The notes: generated by a model from the sequence alone, not told the origin. Counted from the first letter of the stretch, positions 36,426 to 45,657 are shown. The stretch is DNA of 64,000 nt from Tannerellaceae bacterium (GCA_031257015.1 JAIRPK010000030.1:21065-85064); one strand, 5' to 3'. A program made the numbers and translations.

Positions 36426-36851
36426 ATGTTAATTAAGCAGTTATCCGTCTTTCTGGAAAACAAGAAAGGGCGTTTCACAGAAGTAGCCCGGTTATTGGGC
36501 GAGGCCGGCGTAAACATGTCGGCGTTTACAGTCTCCGAAAGTTCTGATTTCGGCATACTGCGAATTATTGTTTCGGATACCGACAGGGCGGTTGATGTTT
36601 TACGCAGTAATTTGTATGCCGTAAGTCTTACTGATGTTGTATGTCTGTATTGCCCAAACCAGCCGGGCGCGTTGGCGCGGGCAATGGAAATCATTACGAA
36701 GGCTGGGATTTTTATAGAGTATATGTATGCCTTTGCGCAGGTGGATTCGGCTCATGTGATTATTCGTCCTGATGATACGAAACGTTGCGTTGAGGTGCTT
36801 AAAGCGAACCAATTGACATTGTTAGCGGCAAGTGATCTGTACAAATTGTAA
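36426..36851 (+). CDS. ACT-domain protein
   Basis: 141 residues made of two ACT repeats: KQLSVFLENKKGRFTEVARLLGEAGVNMSAFTV in the first half and VVCLYCPNQPGALARAMEIITKAGIFIEYMYAF in the second. ACT domains bind amino acids, so it may sense an aromatic amino acid and adjust the PaaK step. It is in the same operon as paaK. Confidence 0.9.
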   Translation: MLIKQLSVFLENKKGRFTEVARLLGEAGVNMSAFTVSESSDFGILRIIVSDTDRAVDVLRSNLYAVSLTDVVCLYCPNQPGALARAMEIITKAGIFIEYMYAFAQVDSAHVIIRPDDTKRCVEVLKANQLTLLAASDLYKL

Positions 36852-36891
36852 TTATTGATGCGCGTCGGATGAATTATTGATAAGGAACTCT

Positions 36892-36899
36892 TATCTTTG
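36892..36899 (+). promoter_or_regulatory. Promoter -7 box for bamD
   Basis: TATCTTTG, 19 bp before the ATG at 36,919, preceded by an upstream TTATTGAT element. Confidence 0.6.
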
Positions 36900-36918
36900 C
36901 AAGCAATAAAATAAAAGG

Positions 36919-37731
36919 ATGAAAAAAATTGTTTATGCAGTATTATTTTCGGTTGCGCTACTATTAGCCGGCTGTGGTGAGTACAATAAGGCGCTGAAGA
37001 GCACTGATAGCGAATTTAAGTATTCGTATGCCAAAAAGTATTTTAACAAAAAACAATTCTCGAAGGCCTCGACTCTGTTAGAGGAAGTGGTGGTGGCTTT
37101 CAAGGGAACGGCTAACGCTGAGGAATCGCTCTACCTGCTGGCTCAAAGTTATTATGGGCAGAAGGATTATATGACTGCATCGCAGTACTTCAGTACTTAT
37201 TATACGACTTATCCTAAGGGAGAATATGCCGAACTGGCGCGTTATTATTCTGCTTATGGCCTTTACCTTGATTCTCCAGACCTTCGTCTAGATCAGAAGC
37301 AAACCTACAAGGCGATTGAGGAACTTCAATTGTTTATTGAGTATTATCCGCAGTCGGAGTATGCGCAAACAGCGCAGGATAAGATGTTTGAACTTCAGGA
37401 AAAGCTTGCGCAAAAAGAACTTTTGTCCACCAGGCTTTATTATAACCTCGGTTCATATCTAGGAAATAATTATCTGGCTTGCATTATAACTGCGGAAAAT
37501 GCTTTGAAGAATTATCCGTACAGTAAATGGCGTGAGGAATTTATTTATCTTATGTTGCAGTCAAGATATGAGATGGCGCTGGTTAGTGTGGATGCGAAAC
37601 TGCAAGGGCGTTATCGTGACGTTGTAGACGAATACTATAATTATATGAATGAATTTCCTGAAGGTAAATACGTTAAGCAGGCTAAACGCATGTTTGAGTA
37701 TGCCAGCAAACGAATATCGGATATATATTAA
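36919..37731 (+). CDS. bamD: Outer membrane assembly lipoprotein BamD
   Basis: 270 residues with a lipoprotein signal, Cys at residue 19 (LLLAGCGEYNKALKS). TPR-like repeats follow (KKYFNKKQFSKASTLLEEVV, LLAQSYYGQKDYMTASQYFSTYYTTYPKGEYAELARY), the pattern of BamD/YfiO. It is part of the complex that inserts beta-barrel proteins in the outer membrane. rpoZ follows 25 bp downstream, a common Bacteroidales order. Confidence 0.93.
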   Translation: MKKIVYAVLFSVALLLAGCGEYNKALKSTDSEFKYSYAKKYFNKKQFSKASTLLEEVVVAFKGTANAEESLYLLAQSYYGQKDYMTASQYFSTYYTTYPKGEYAELARYYSAYGLYLDSPDLRLDQKQTYKAIEELQLFIEYYPQSEYAQTAQDKMFELQEKLAQKELLSTRLYYNLGSYLGNNYLACIITAENALKNYPYSKWREEFIYLMLQSRYEMALVSVDAKLQGRYRDVVDEYYNYMNEFPEGKYVKQAKRMFEYASKRISDIY

Positions 37732-37756
37732 TAAATTAATCAAATAGAACGAAAAT

Positions 37757-38137
37757 ATGGATAACAAAAAAACAAGTTTAGCGGCTTTAAATGCTATTGC
37801 CAACGTAGATTACAAAAGAACAAATGCGCCGGCAAATACAATTACAAGAGACATGATGAAACTTTCCTCCGACACGAAAAATATATACGAAACAACAATG
37901 ATTATAGCTAAACGTGCAAATCAAATCTCCAAAGAAATGAAAGAAGACCTTGAAAAGAAACTTCAGGAGTTTGCTTCTTATAGTGATAATTTGGAAGAGG
38001 TTTTTGAAAATCGTGAACAAATAGAAATTTCCAGATTCTACGAAAAATTACCGAAACCTGTATTGATAGCTACGCAAGAATACGAGGACGGGAAAGTGTA
38101 TTTTAAAAACCCCGCGAAAGATAAAGGTTCATTTTAA
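37757..38137 (+). CDS. rpoZ: RNA polymerase omega subunit (RpoZ/Rpb6-like)
   Basis: 126 residues. The omega-type core is the helix pair ETTMIIAKRANQISKEMKEDLEKKL, and the protein keeps the longer Bacteroidetes form with the C-terminal FYEKLPKPVLIATQEYEDGKV. It promotes assembly of RNA polymerase. It sits between bamD and DUF4293 on the same strand. Confidence 0.88.
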   Translation: MDNKKTSLAALNAIANVDYKRTNAPANTITRDMMKLSSDTKNIYETTMIIAKRANQISKEMKEDLEKKLQEFASYSDNLEEVFENREQIEISRFYEKLPKPVLIATQEYEDGKVYFKNPAKDKGSF

Positions 38138-38177
38138 ATCTGTTTATTTATTATCATTGACACCACGAAGAAGAAAG

Positions 38178-38633
38178 ATGTTACAAAGAATCCAAACGAT
38201 ATATTTACTAGTCGCCGCGCTTTTGATGACTGTCATGGTTTTTCTTCCGCTTGCTGTTTTGCAGACGGGAGATAACTATGGCGTTATTACAGTAATGGGC
38301 GTTACGGACAATCAAAACCAATTCACCAGGATGTGGGCGTTATTTGTTTTATCGACCATCATTATCTTGTTGACTTTTGCGACTATTTTTTTGTATAAAA
38401 ATAGAATGTTGCAGCTACGTATTTGCATTTTTAATGGAATCATTATGCTTGGATTCTATGGCTTGTTTGCTTTAACAGTATATATGTTGAAGCAGCAATT
38501 TTATTTGGATTCGTCATTGAGTGTGAAGTTCGGGTTGGCTTTACCGCTAATAAGTTTGATATTAGACTACCTGGCAATTCGCAATATAGGCGCTGACGAA
38601 GTGCTTGTTCGTTCGTTAAACAGGTTGCGCTGA
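38178..38633 (+). CDS. DUF4293 membrane protein
   Basis: 151 residues from the ATG at 38,178 (MLQRIQTIYLLVAALLMTVM); an upstream TTG at 38,157 is less likely. Four membrane segments with the DUF4293 pattern. The gene is regularly downstream of rpoZ in Bacteroidales. Function unknown. Confidence 0.87.
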   Translation: MLQRIQTIYLLVAALLMTVMVFLPLAVLQTGDNYGVITVMGVTDNQNQFTRMWALFVLSTIIILLTFATIFLYKNRMLQLRICIFNGIIMLGFYGLFALTVYMLKQQFYLDSSLSVKFGLALPLISLILDYLAIRNIGADEVLVRSLNRLR

Positions 38634-38669
38634 TTTGAAACTTTCTGATAACCGAATTGAATTTAATCT

Positions 38670-39614
38670 ATGAAACTTTTTTTGATATGCTTCACGCTTA
38701 TATACATTATAAACAGCGAAGCTGGTGTAACGCCTAAAAGAAGTGCTGCCACCGAAAAGTATATTAATAAATACAGTGAGTTGGCAGTTAAGCACCAAAA
38801 AAATTACGGCATTCCTGCCAGTATAACACTTGCCCAAGGGATATTGGAGTCTGGCTCTGGACTAAGTCGTTTGGCGCTCGCTTCCAATAATCATTTTGGA
38901 ATAAAGTGTCATACTTCTTGGACAGGCGGAAGAGTTTATGCAAATGATGACCGCAAGCATGAGTGTTTTCGTAAATATAAAACGGCAGAAGAATCGTATG
39001 AAGACCATTCCGAATTTCTTCTTAGCGGGAGCCGTTATGCTTTTTTGTTCCAATTGGATGTAAATGATTATCTCAAATGGGCTGCTGGTTTGCAAAAGGC
39101 TGGGTATGCAACTGATTCCAGATATGCTAACACTTTAATTAAAATCATTGAAGACTATGAACTCTATCTTTTTGATTTGGCGCCTCTTCCTGAAAATGAT
39201 AAAGGAAAGACTGAAGAGAAAAATATTGAGCCTGCACCATCAACGCCAAGCAAAAAAGAAACGGTAACAGAAAAACGAACTATTTATAAATCCAAAGGTG
39301 GACTTCAATATGTTGAGGCTTTGCTTAACGATAATATAGAAAATATCGCAAATGCGACTGGACGTCATGCTGCTGACATCCGAAAATTTAATGAAATCCC
39401 GGATAATTATCCTATCCACGAAGGCGATATTATCTATCTTGTCAAGAAAAAAAATAAAGCAGAAAAGCCCAATTATGATCATCTTGTGCAAATAGGTGAA
39501 TCTATGCATAGCATTGCGCAGAAATACGGCATACAGATAGAAAGTCTTTACCGACTAAATAAAAAAGACGAAGAGTATATTCCAACAGAAGGAGATGTGT
39601 TGAAACTTAGATAA
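38670..39614 (+). CDS. Glucosaminidase with two LysM domains
   Basis: 314 residues with a short N-terminal signal (MKLFLICFTLIYIINSEA). The glucosaminidase domain is at about 30-170: YGIPASITLAQGILESGSG holds the catalytic Glu, then NNHFGIKCHTSWTGG. After a linker, two LysM repeats (about 205-255 and 268-314) bind peptidoglycan. It should cleave cell-wall glycan strands in the periplasm. It ends before a very strong terminator. Confidence 0.93.
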   Translation: MKLFLICFTLIYIINSEAGVTPKRSAATEKYINKYSELAVKHQKNYGIPASITLAQGILESGSGLSRLALASNNHFGIKCHTSWTGGRVYANDDRKHECFRKYKTAEESYEDHSEFLLSGSRYAFLFQLDVNDYLKWAAGLQKAGYATDSRYANTLIKIIEDYELYLFDLAPLPENDKGKTEEKNIEPAPSTPSKKETVTEKRTIYKSKGGLQYVEALLNDNIENIANATGRHAADIRKFNEIPDNYPIHEGDIIYLVKKKNKAEKPNYDHLVQIGESMHSIAQKYGIQIESLYRLNKKDEEYIPTEGDVLKLR

Positions 39615-39630
39615 TAAACTATATTATAAA

Positions 39631-39673
39631 TTAGTGCAGCCGGACGAAATTCTTCCTCGTCCGGCTGCACTAA
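39631..39673 (+). terminator. Terminator after the glucosaminidase gene
   Basis: A perfect 17-bp stem (39,631-39,647 with 39,657-39,673, core GTGCAGCCGGACGA). Confidence 0.93.
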
Positions 39674-39707
39674 TTTATTTTCTTTATGTCTTTGTTTTCT
39701 TGCTCAT

Positions 39708-39742
39708 AAAAAAGGCCGCAACGCAATGCGCCGCAGCCTTTT
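39708..39742 (-). terminator. Terminator for gdhA
   Basis: AAAAGGC...GCC-type stem read on the minus strand as AAAAGGCTGCGGC pairing with GTTGCGGCCTTTT, then T residues. Confidence 0.8.
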
Positions 39743-39778
39743 CCCGGTTATAACAAATAAAATAAAAAAACAAAGTTT

Positions 39779-41113
39779 TTATACGATTCCTTGAGCCATC
39801 ATGGCCAAAGCGACTTTCATGAAACCGGCAATGTTTGCGCCTTTGACATAATTTACATAATTCCCTTCGCGACCATGAGTAATGCATTGTTCGTGAATAT
39901 TGTTCATTATTTGGTGAAGTCTGGCGTCAACCTCGGATGCGTTCCAGGATAAGTGCATTGCATTTTGTGTCATTTCAAGCCCGGATGTAGCGACTCCGCC
40001 TGCATTGACGGCTTTGCCAGGAGCAAAAAGGGATTTGGAGGCGATAAAAAGATCAGCGGCTTCAGCTGTGCATCCCATGTTTGATGCCTCGGCGATACAG
40101 ATCGTGCGGTTGTCTATTATGCGTTGGGCGTCGTGTTCATCCAGTTCGTTTTGTGTTGCGCATGGAATTACGATGTCGGCTTTTTGTTCCCAGGGGCGCT
40201 TGTCCGGATAAAATTGTGCATTGGGAAATTCTTTTACGTATGGTTCAACAATATCATCGCCGGTGTTCCGAAGTTCGAGGAGATAATCAATTTTTCCGCC
40301 GGATATGCCTTCCGGATCATAAACGTATCCGTCGGGACCGGATATGGTAATTACTTTTGCTCCAAGCTCGACGGCTTTTGTAGCTGCACCCCATGCAACA
40401 TTTCCGAATCCGGAGAGGGCTACGGTTTTTCCACTTATGTCTATATTGTTGGCACTTAGCATTTGACGAACGAAGTAGAGGGCGCCGAAACCGGTGGCTT
40501 CAGGCCTCAATATCGAGCCTCCATATTCGAGACCCTTGCCTGTAAATGTTCCAGTGTTTTCACGTGCAAGTTTTTTGTACATCCCGTACATGTAACCGAT
40601 TTCCCGTCCTCCAACGCCTATGTCGCCGGCAGGAACATCTGTGTCAGGACCTATGTTTCTCCACAATTCAAGTATGAAAGCTTGACAAAATCGCATGATT
40701 TCAGATTCACTTTTTCCGCGCGGAGCGAAGTCGGAACCACCTTTGGCGCCTCCCATGGGCAGCGTTGTGAGCGCATTCTTAAATGTTTGCTCAAATCCAA
40801 GAAATTTTAATATTGACAAATTTACCGATGGATGGAAACGGATTCCTCCTTTATATGGACCTATCGCATTGTTAAATTGTACACGGTATCCGAGATTTAT
40901 TTGTACTTCGCCTTTGTCATCCATCCAAGGGATGCGAAATGTAAATATCCTTTCAGGTTCCACTAAGCGTTCTATTATTTTGGCCTTTTCAAATTCAGGA
41001 TGTTCGTTGTATATTCCTTCAATGGAAAGGAGCACTTCTTTTACTGCTTGCAAATATTCCTTTTCTCCGGGATGTTTTGCTTCAAGTGTTGATAAAATTA
41101 ATTCTGTTTTCAT
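39779..41113 (-). CDS. gdhA: Glutamate dehydrogenase
   Basis: 444 residues, the length of the hexameric NADP-type enzyme. GGIRFHPSVNLSILKFLGFEQ and the active-site Lys motif PMGGAKGGSDF are present, as is the Rossmann ALSGFGNVAWG. It interconverts glutamate and 2-oxoglutarate plus ammonia. TACCTTTG lies on the minus strand at 41,150-41,157. Single-gene unit. Confidence 0.97.
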   Translation of the reverse strand: MKTELILSTLEAKHPGEKEYLQAVKEVLLSIEGIYNEHPEFEKAKIIERLVEPERIFTFRIPWMDDKGEVQINLGYRVQFNNAIGPYKGGIRFHPSVNLSILKFLGFEQTFKNALTTLPMGGAKGGSDFAPRGKSESEIMRFCQAFILELWRNIGPDTDVPAGDIGVGGREIGYMYGMYKKLARENTGTFTGKGLEYGGSILRPEATGFGALYFVRQMLSANNIDISGKTVALSGFGNVAWGAATKAVELGAKVITISGPDGYVYDPEGISGGKIDYLLELRNTGDDIVEPYVKEFPNAQFYPDKRPWEQKADIVIPCATQNELDEHDAQRIIDNRTICIAEASNMGCTAEAADLFIASKSLFAPGKAVNAGGVATSGLEMTQNAMHLSWNASEVDARLHQIMNNIHEQCITHGREGNYVNYVKGANIAGFMKVALAMMAQGIV

Positions 41114-41149
41114 TTTATTATAAGAATATAATATATAACATTTTGTTCA

Positions 41150-41157
41150 CAAAGGTA
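41150..41157 (-). promoter_or_regulatory. Promoter -7 box for gdhA
   Basis: TACCTTTG read on the minus strand, 37 bp upstream of the start codon. Confidence 0.6.
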
Positions 41158-41282
41158 GGTTATTATCGTTGTTTTTTGAATATCTGTGGTTGGAATCCTC
41201 AGTTTTTACTTCCAGGCAATATCATTTTGTTAATCTTTGCTTTTTTGAGATTTTGCACGGCAGAAACATTTTTGTTTTTTTC

Positions 41283-42131
41283 TTAACTGAAAACCTTCGC
41301 TTTCAGACTCATGTCAAGGCTTTTTACCGAATGAGTTAAGGCGCCGACGGAAATGTAATCAATTCCTGTATCGGCGTAATCCTTCAGGGTCGAAAATGTG
41401 ATTCCTCCGGAAGATTCGGTTTCGTATGCTCTATTTATCTTTTCAACTGCCTTGCGAGTGTCTTCAATACTGAAATTGTCGAGCATAATACGATCAATTC
41501 CACCGGTTTTTAAAGCTTCGTCTAACTCCTCAAAATTTCGCACTTCTATCTCTATTTTCATTTTTTTTCCCGTTTCGCGCAAATAGTTTTGAGCATTGTT
41601 GATGGCTTTGCTAATACTGCCGGCAAAATCGACATGATTGTCTTTTAATAATATCATGTCGAATAAACCAATGCGATGATTAACGCCTCCGCCTATCCTG
41701 ACAGCTTCCTTCTCCAGTAATCTCATGCCGGGGGTTGTTTTTCGCGTGTCCAGAACTTTGGTATTTGTGCCCTCCAACGCCTTTACATATTTACGAGTGA
41801 CGGTAGCAATTCCGCTCATTCTTTGCATGACATTTAGAACAATCCGTTCCGTTTGTAAAAGAGAGCGAACTTTTCCTTCCACGGCAAAAGCAATGTTGCC
41901 TTTTTTTACTTCACTTCCATCGCAGATAAATACGTTAATGTTTAAACTGGAATCGAATTTGTTGAATATCCGTCGGGCAATTTCGACTCCGGCTATTACG
42001 CCGTCTTCCTTAATAAGGAGCTGGGCAATGCCTTCTGCTTCAGCAGGGATACAGCTAAGGGTTGTTATGTCGCCCTCACCTATGTCTTCGGCAAAAGACA
42101 GTGAGATTAATTTGTCAATTAAATTTTCCAT
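41283..42131 (-). CDS. nadC: Nicotinate-nucleotide pyrophosphorylase (carboxylating)
   Basis: 282 residues. Motifs include EDIGEGDITT, LQTERIVLNVMQRMSGIAT, DTRKTTPGMRLLEKEAVRIGGG with its phosphoribosyl-binding residues, and IEIEVRNFEELDEAL. It makes nicotinate mononucleotide from quinolinate in NAD synthesis. It follows the DUF4783 gene by 9 bp. Confidence 0.96.
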   Translation of the reverse strand: MENLIDKLISLSFAEDIGEGDITTLSCIPAEAEGIAQLLIKEDGVIAGVEIARRIFNKFDSSLNINVFICDGSEVKKGNIAFAVEGKVRSLLQTERIVLNVMQRMSGIATVTRKYVKALEGTNTKVLDTRKTTPGMRLLEKEAVRIGGGVNHRIGLFDMILLKDNHVDFAGSISKAINNAQNYLRETGKKMKIEIEVRNFEELDEALKTGGIDRIMLDNFSIEDTRKAVEKINRAYETESSGGITFSTLKDYADTGIDYISVGALTHSVKSLDMSLKAKVFS

Positions 42132-42140
42132 AAGCTTTTT

Positions 42141-42512
42141 TTATTCAACTCGAATGCTCTGTATGATAGCTTTATTGCCGTCTATGCGATATGAAATGTT
42201 CACGCGGTATTCATTTTTGCCGCTTGTCATTTTTCCTACTATAAAGCCCGAATCTTTCTTGTCGGCATTGTGGGCAACTGTGAAAGATGTTGGTTTGTTG
42301 GTCGAAAAGAAAACATTGAGCACTTCCGCGGCCTTTGTGGCATTGCATTTTGTGCTGCTTCCACTTACTGTCATATCGACTTCGGTGTCGAAATGTGGAA
42401 TCAGCAGCGTTGCATTGCCGGTTTTGAACGCATTACTAATCGGATTTATGTCCGCCGCAAATGTGCTTAATGAGATAAAAAACAGGGACTGAATTAGAAA
42501 TATTATTTTCAT
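42141..42512 (-). CDS. DUF4783 exported protein
   Basis: 123 residues with a signal peptide (FLIQSLFFISLSTFAA). The sequence NPISNAFKTGNATLLIPHFDTEVDMTVSG matches DUF4783, an NTF2-like Bacteroidetes family encoded between rlmH and nadC, as here. Function unknown; probably periplasmic. Divergent from rlmH. Confidence 0.87.
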   Translation of the reverse strand: MKIIFLIQSLFFISLSTFAADINPISNAFKTGNATLLIPHFDTEVDMTVSGSSTKCNATKAAEVLNVFFSTNKPTSFTVAHNADKKDSGFIVGKMTSGKNEYRVNISYRIDGNKAIIQSIRVE

Positions 42513-42601
42513 AATCTATTAATTTAATTAATATTACAGCGACAAATGTCGAGACTAATTTTTAATTTAGCAACTCAATCAAGTTAAAAACGAGAACGAT
42601 A

Positions 42602-43075
42602 ATGAAGATTTTGTTATTAATCGTCGGCAAAACCGACAATCCGCTTTACAATAAGTTGATTAGCGACTATGAAAACAGACTGGAACATTACATTTCTTTT
42701 GCTATTTCTGTTATTCCAGACATCAAAAAAGTAAAAAATATTTCCGCTTCGCAACAAAAAAACATGGAGGGGGAGAAAATTATCGACATTATCCAGCCGG
42801 GAGATTACTGTATTTTACTGGACGAGAGGGGGAAGGAGTATTCTTCGCCTGAATTTGCTTCTTTTTTGTCTAAACGTATGCTTTCTGGTTGCAAACGTAT
42901 TGTTTTTATCATTGGAGGGCCTTATGGTTTTGGCGAAAATGTTTATGCGGCGGTCAAAGATATGTTTTCGCTTAGCCGGATGACTTTCTCTCATCAAATG
43001 GTTCGTCTTTTTTTTGTTGAACAATTATATCGTGCTTTTACTATTATTAATAATGAACCTTATCATCATAATTGA
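42602..43075 (+). CDS. rlmH: 23S rRNA pseudouridine-1915 methyltransferase
   Basis: 157 residues, standard length for RlmH (SPOUT family). MKILLLIVGKT at the N terminus, DERGKEYSSPEFA and the SAM-binding FIIGGPYGF, then FSLSRMTFSHQMVRLFFVEQLYRAFTI at the end. It methylates the pseudouridine in helix 69 of 23S rRNA. Confidence 0.96.
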   Translation: MKILLLIVGKTDNPLYNKLISDYENRLEHYISFAISVIPDIKKVKNISASQQKNMEGEKIIDIIQPGDYCILLDERGKEYSSPEFASFLSKRMLSGCKRIVFIIGGPYGFGENVYAAVKDMFSLSRMTFSHQMVRLFFVEQLYRAFTIINNEPYHHN

Positions 43076-43409
43076 AAACAATGTGAATTGTGAAATATTT
43101 AAGTTAAAGGTATTTCTTATCTAATGTTTACGGATTTATAGTTGTTTTCTCCTTGATTTATTTTGCCAGGGTGAAAATCAAACTTTTTTACTTTAAATGT
43201 TTAGTTTCTCAATTGTTGGGCGTTTGAGCATTTTACTTTTTATCGGCATACAGTGTTGGATATTTATATATGAGTGGCATATTAGGTGTTGCTATTGTAA
43301 AAATGTGTTTTGATGGAGTGGAATTTGATATGCAGGATTAGTGAATTTTGAGTTTTGCAAAATGTGTAAAGATGAATAATTTGTTGATTTAAATAAAAAA
43401 ATAGTATTT
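43076..43409. other. AT-rich gap after rlmH
   Basis: About 330 bp of AT-rich sequence with no gene or clear hairpin, leading into array 6. Confidence 0.5.
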
Positions 43410-43725
43410 TTGGATTCCCAAAGGATTTTTTGAAATTTCAAAAAGGAATTTAGGATTTTCCCAAATAAATTTATTGCTTCCCAAATGCAATTTTGGACTT
43501 CCCAAAAGTGTTTTGGGGCTTCCCAAAAATAGTTTTGGACTTCCCAAAAGTGATTTTGGACTTCCCAAAGATGGTTTGGGATTTCCCAAAAGTGATTTGG
43601 GAATCCCCAAAAGCGTTTTTGGACTTCCCAAAAGTGATTTGGGAATCCCCAAAAGTGTTTTTGGACTTCCCAAAAATGGTTTGGGAATCCCCAAAAGTGA
43701 TTTTGGACTTCCCAAATTTGGGTTT
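43410..43725. repeat. Tandem array 6: 21-bp period, about 14 units
   Basis: TTCCCAAA (or ATCCCCAAA) recurs at about 21-bp steps, for example 43,499, 43,520, 43,541, 43,562, 43,583, 43,625, 43,667 and 43,709, with the ATCCCC variants at the positions between. Units form hairpins such as TTTTGG-ACTTC-CCAAAA. The first steps are irregular (20 bp). It ends about 55 bp before the BlaI promoter region. Confidence 0.92.
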
Positions 43726-43780
43726 AAAGACTGAGTTTTCAGTTTATTAAGATTATTTAACGGCAAAGTATGCACCGCGT

Positions 43781-43795
43781 TACGAAATTTTCGTA
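43781..43795. promoter_or_regulatory. Probable BlaI operator
   Basis: TACGAAATTTTCGTA is a perfect palindrome around a central T, 33 bp before the BlaI start and overlapping a possible -7 box (TAGCTTTA). Position and TAC...GTA ends fit the dyads bound by BlaI/MecI repressors. Confidence 0.55.
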
Positions 43796-43827
43796 GCTTT
43801 ACATTCATAACGTAATACATATAAAGT

Positions 43828-44190
43828 ATGGAGAAATTAACAGCACAGGAAGATGAAGTGATGAGGCGAATTTGGCAATATAATGCCGGGAGCGTAAAGG
43901 AAATCAGGGCTAAGTTTCCTGAACCGCAGCCGCCATATACGACAATTGCGTCGGTGGTAAAGAACCTTGAACGCAAGGGATATGTAAAAGTGGTCTCGTT
44001 CGGGAATAGTTATGTTTATAGTCCGCTTATTTCTGAAAGTGATTATAAACAGATGTTTATGGGGAACGTTGTTCGCAATTATTTTGAAAATTCATATAAA
44101 GATATGGTTTCTTATTTTGTGAAAGAACGAAAAATTTCGCCTGAGGAGCTGAAAGATATTATTGACAGAATTGAAAAGGGGGAGGGATAA
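43828..44190 (+). CDS. BlaI/MecI-family transcriptional repressor
   Basis: 120 residues. Winged-helix pattern: LTAQEDEVMRRIWQYNAGSVKEIRAKFPEPQPPYTTIASVVKNLERKGYVKV, with a helical C terminus for dimerisation. In known systems it is cleaved after the BlaR1 sensor is activated. BlaR1 follows 9 bp downstream. In Bacteroidetes such pairs are often not tied to beta-lactam resistance, and no beta-lactamase is near. Confidence 0.93.
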   Translation: MEKLTAQEDEVMRRIWQYNAGSVKEIRAKFPEPQPPYTTIASVVKNLERKGYVKVVSFGNSYVYSPLISESDYKQMFMGNVVRNYFENSYKDMVSYFVKERKISPEELKDIIDRIEKGEG

Positions 44191-44199
44191 TTGAATATT

Positions 44200-45657
44200 A
44201 TGAGTCCGTTAATTGTTTATTTTTTGAAGGCGAATCTGGCATTTGCTTTTCTGTATATTGTGTATTGGACGCTTTTCAGGAAGGATACATTTTTCACGCT
44301 CAAAAGGGTGTTTTTGTTGATGATTTTTCTGTTGGCGACGGTATTTCCGTTGATTGATGTGGGTGTTTGGATGAGTACGAATATGTCAATGGTGAATATG
44401 AATATTCATGAGGTTGTAATGCCTGACATTGTTGTTTCTTCCGGGAAAGGGCAGGGGGATGGCGGAATTTTTCTCCGTTGGATTTATGGATTTTATGTCT
44501 TGGGGGCGGGGATTTTGTTTCTGCGTTTTGTTGTTCGACTGGTGAGTATTATTCGGTTGCTTGTCGGTAGTAAATGCACGAGGATTGATGGCGGGAAAAA
44601 GGTTTATTTACCGGCGAATTGTGCCGGGGCATTTTCGTTTTTCCGTTTAATTTTCCTTAGTAAGGCTTCTTTGGACGGAGCGGAGAGGGAGGAAATTATT
44701 GCACATGAGCAGGTGCATGCTTTACAATTTCATTCTGTTGATGTGATGATTGGTGAGTTGATGTGTATATTGTTTTGGGCGAATCCTTTCGTTTGGCTCT
44801 TGAGGCTTGAGGTGAGGGTGAACCTGGAGTATTTGGCTGACCGGGGCGTTCTTAAATCCGGTTTTGATCGTAAGGGTTATCAATATCATTTGATAGGCTT
44901 TGCGGCTAAGAATCAGGCTGCAGCGTATTTATATAATAATTTCAATGTTTTATTATTAAAAAAAAGAATTATGATGATTAACAAGAAGCGTTCTCGCTCG
45001 ATTGCGCGAACCAAGTATTTAATTTTGATTCCCAGCGTTGTCTTTTTGGCGGTATTAAACAATTCGTCGGCCAGTTCATTGAGCCTGCCGGCTGATGAAT
45101 TTGTATCGAAGGCGGTTGTTGTGGCGGAGCCTGTGCTTCCGCAGGATAAGAAGAAGACTGTTTACTCTGTTGTTGATGAAATGCCTGAATTTCCCGGAGG
45201 TGATATGGCGATGATGAAGTTTTTGCAAAATACCATTAGATATCCGTCTAAGGCTGTCGAGCAAAAGAAAGAGGGCAGGGTTTTGGTTCAATTTGTTGTG
45301 AACGAAGATGGAAGTCTTAGCGACCAGCAAATCTTGAATAGTTTGTCGCCGGAATTGGACGAGGAGGCTCTCCGCGTAGTTAGGCTTATGCCGCAATGGA
45401 CGCCGGGAAAATTGACGGGGAAGGCGGCATCCGTGAAATACACTCTGCCGGTTATGTTTCGATTAACGAAGGATAAAACTGTTATGACCGATAACAAAAC
45501 GCTTGTTATTATTGATGGCGTTGAGGGGGATATGACAAAAATCAAGCCGGAGGAAATTGATAATATAACTGTTCTGAAAGATGAGGCGGGCAAGGAGAAG
45601 TATGGCGAACGTGGGGCGCATGGGGTTATCCTTGTGACTACGAAAAAAGCAAAGTGA
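44200..45657 (+). CDS. BlaR1-type M56 metallopeptidase fused to TonB C-terminal and plug-like segments
   Basis: 485 residues from the ATG at 44,200; a TTG at 44,191 is an alternative. Four membrane segments flank an M56 domain with the zinc motif HEQVH (169-173). After the last membrane segment, residues about 330-430 form a TonB C-terminal domain (YPSKAVEQKKEGRVLVQFVVNEDG ... LPVMFRL). The last 50 residues resemble the plug of SusC receptors (LVIIDGVEGDMTKIKPEEIDNITVLKDE ... GVILVTTKKA). It should cleave BlaI on sensing an envelope signal. Confidence 0.88.
   Translation: MSPLIVYFLKANLAFAFLYIVYWTLFRKDTFFTLKRVFLLMIFLLATVFPLIDVGVWMSTNMSMVNMNIHEVVMPDIVVSSGKGQGDGGIFLRWIYGFYVLGAGILFLRFVVRLVSIIRLLVGSKCTRIDGGKKVYLPANCAGAFSFFRLIFLSKASLDGAEREEIIAHEQVHALQFHSVDVMIGELMCILFWANPFVWLLRLEVRVNLEYLADRGVLKSGFDRKGYQYHLIGFAAKNQAAAYLYNNFNVLLLKKRIMMINKKRSRSIARTKYLILIPSVVFLAVLNNSSASSLSLPADEFVSKAVVVAEPVLPQDKKKTVYSVVDEMPEFPGGDMAMMKFLQNTIRYPSKAVEQKKEGRVLVQFVVNEDGSLSDQQILNSLSPELDEEALRVVRLMPQWTPGKLTGKAASVKYTLPVMFRLTKDKTVMTDNKTLVIIDGVEGDMTKIKPEEIDNITVLKDEAGKEKYGERGAHGVILVTTKKAK

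Noticed and set aside
43389..43976. Open frames with LPKSDFGLPK-type or GIPKSLLGSPK-type repeats
   Set aside because: Same cause: multiple overlapping frames through a 21-bp array. The minus-strand frame also runs over the BlaI promoter and gene start.
43828..45657. Beta-lactam resistance locus
   Set aside because: BlaI/BlaR1-type genes are present but there is no beta-lactamase or mecA, and the sensor lacks the penicillin-binding domain.
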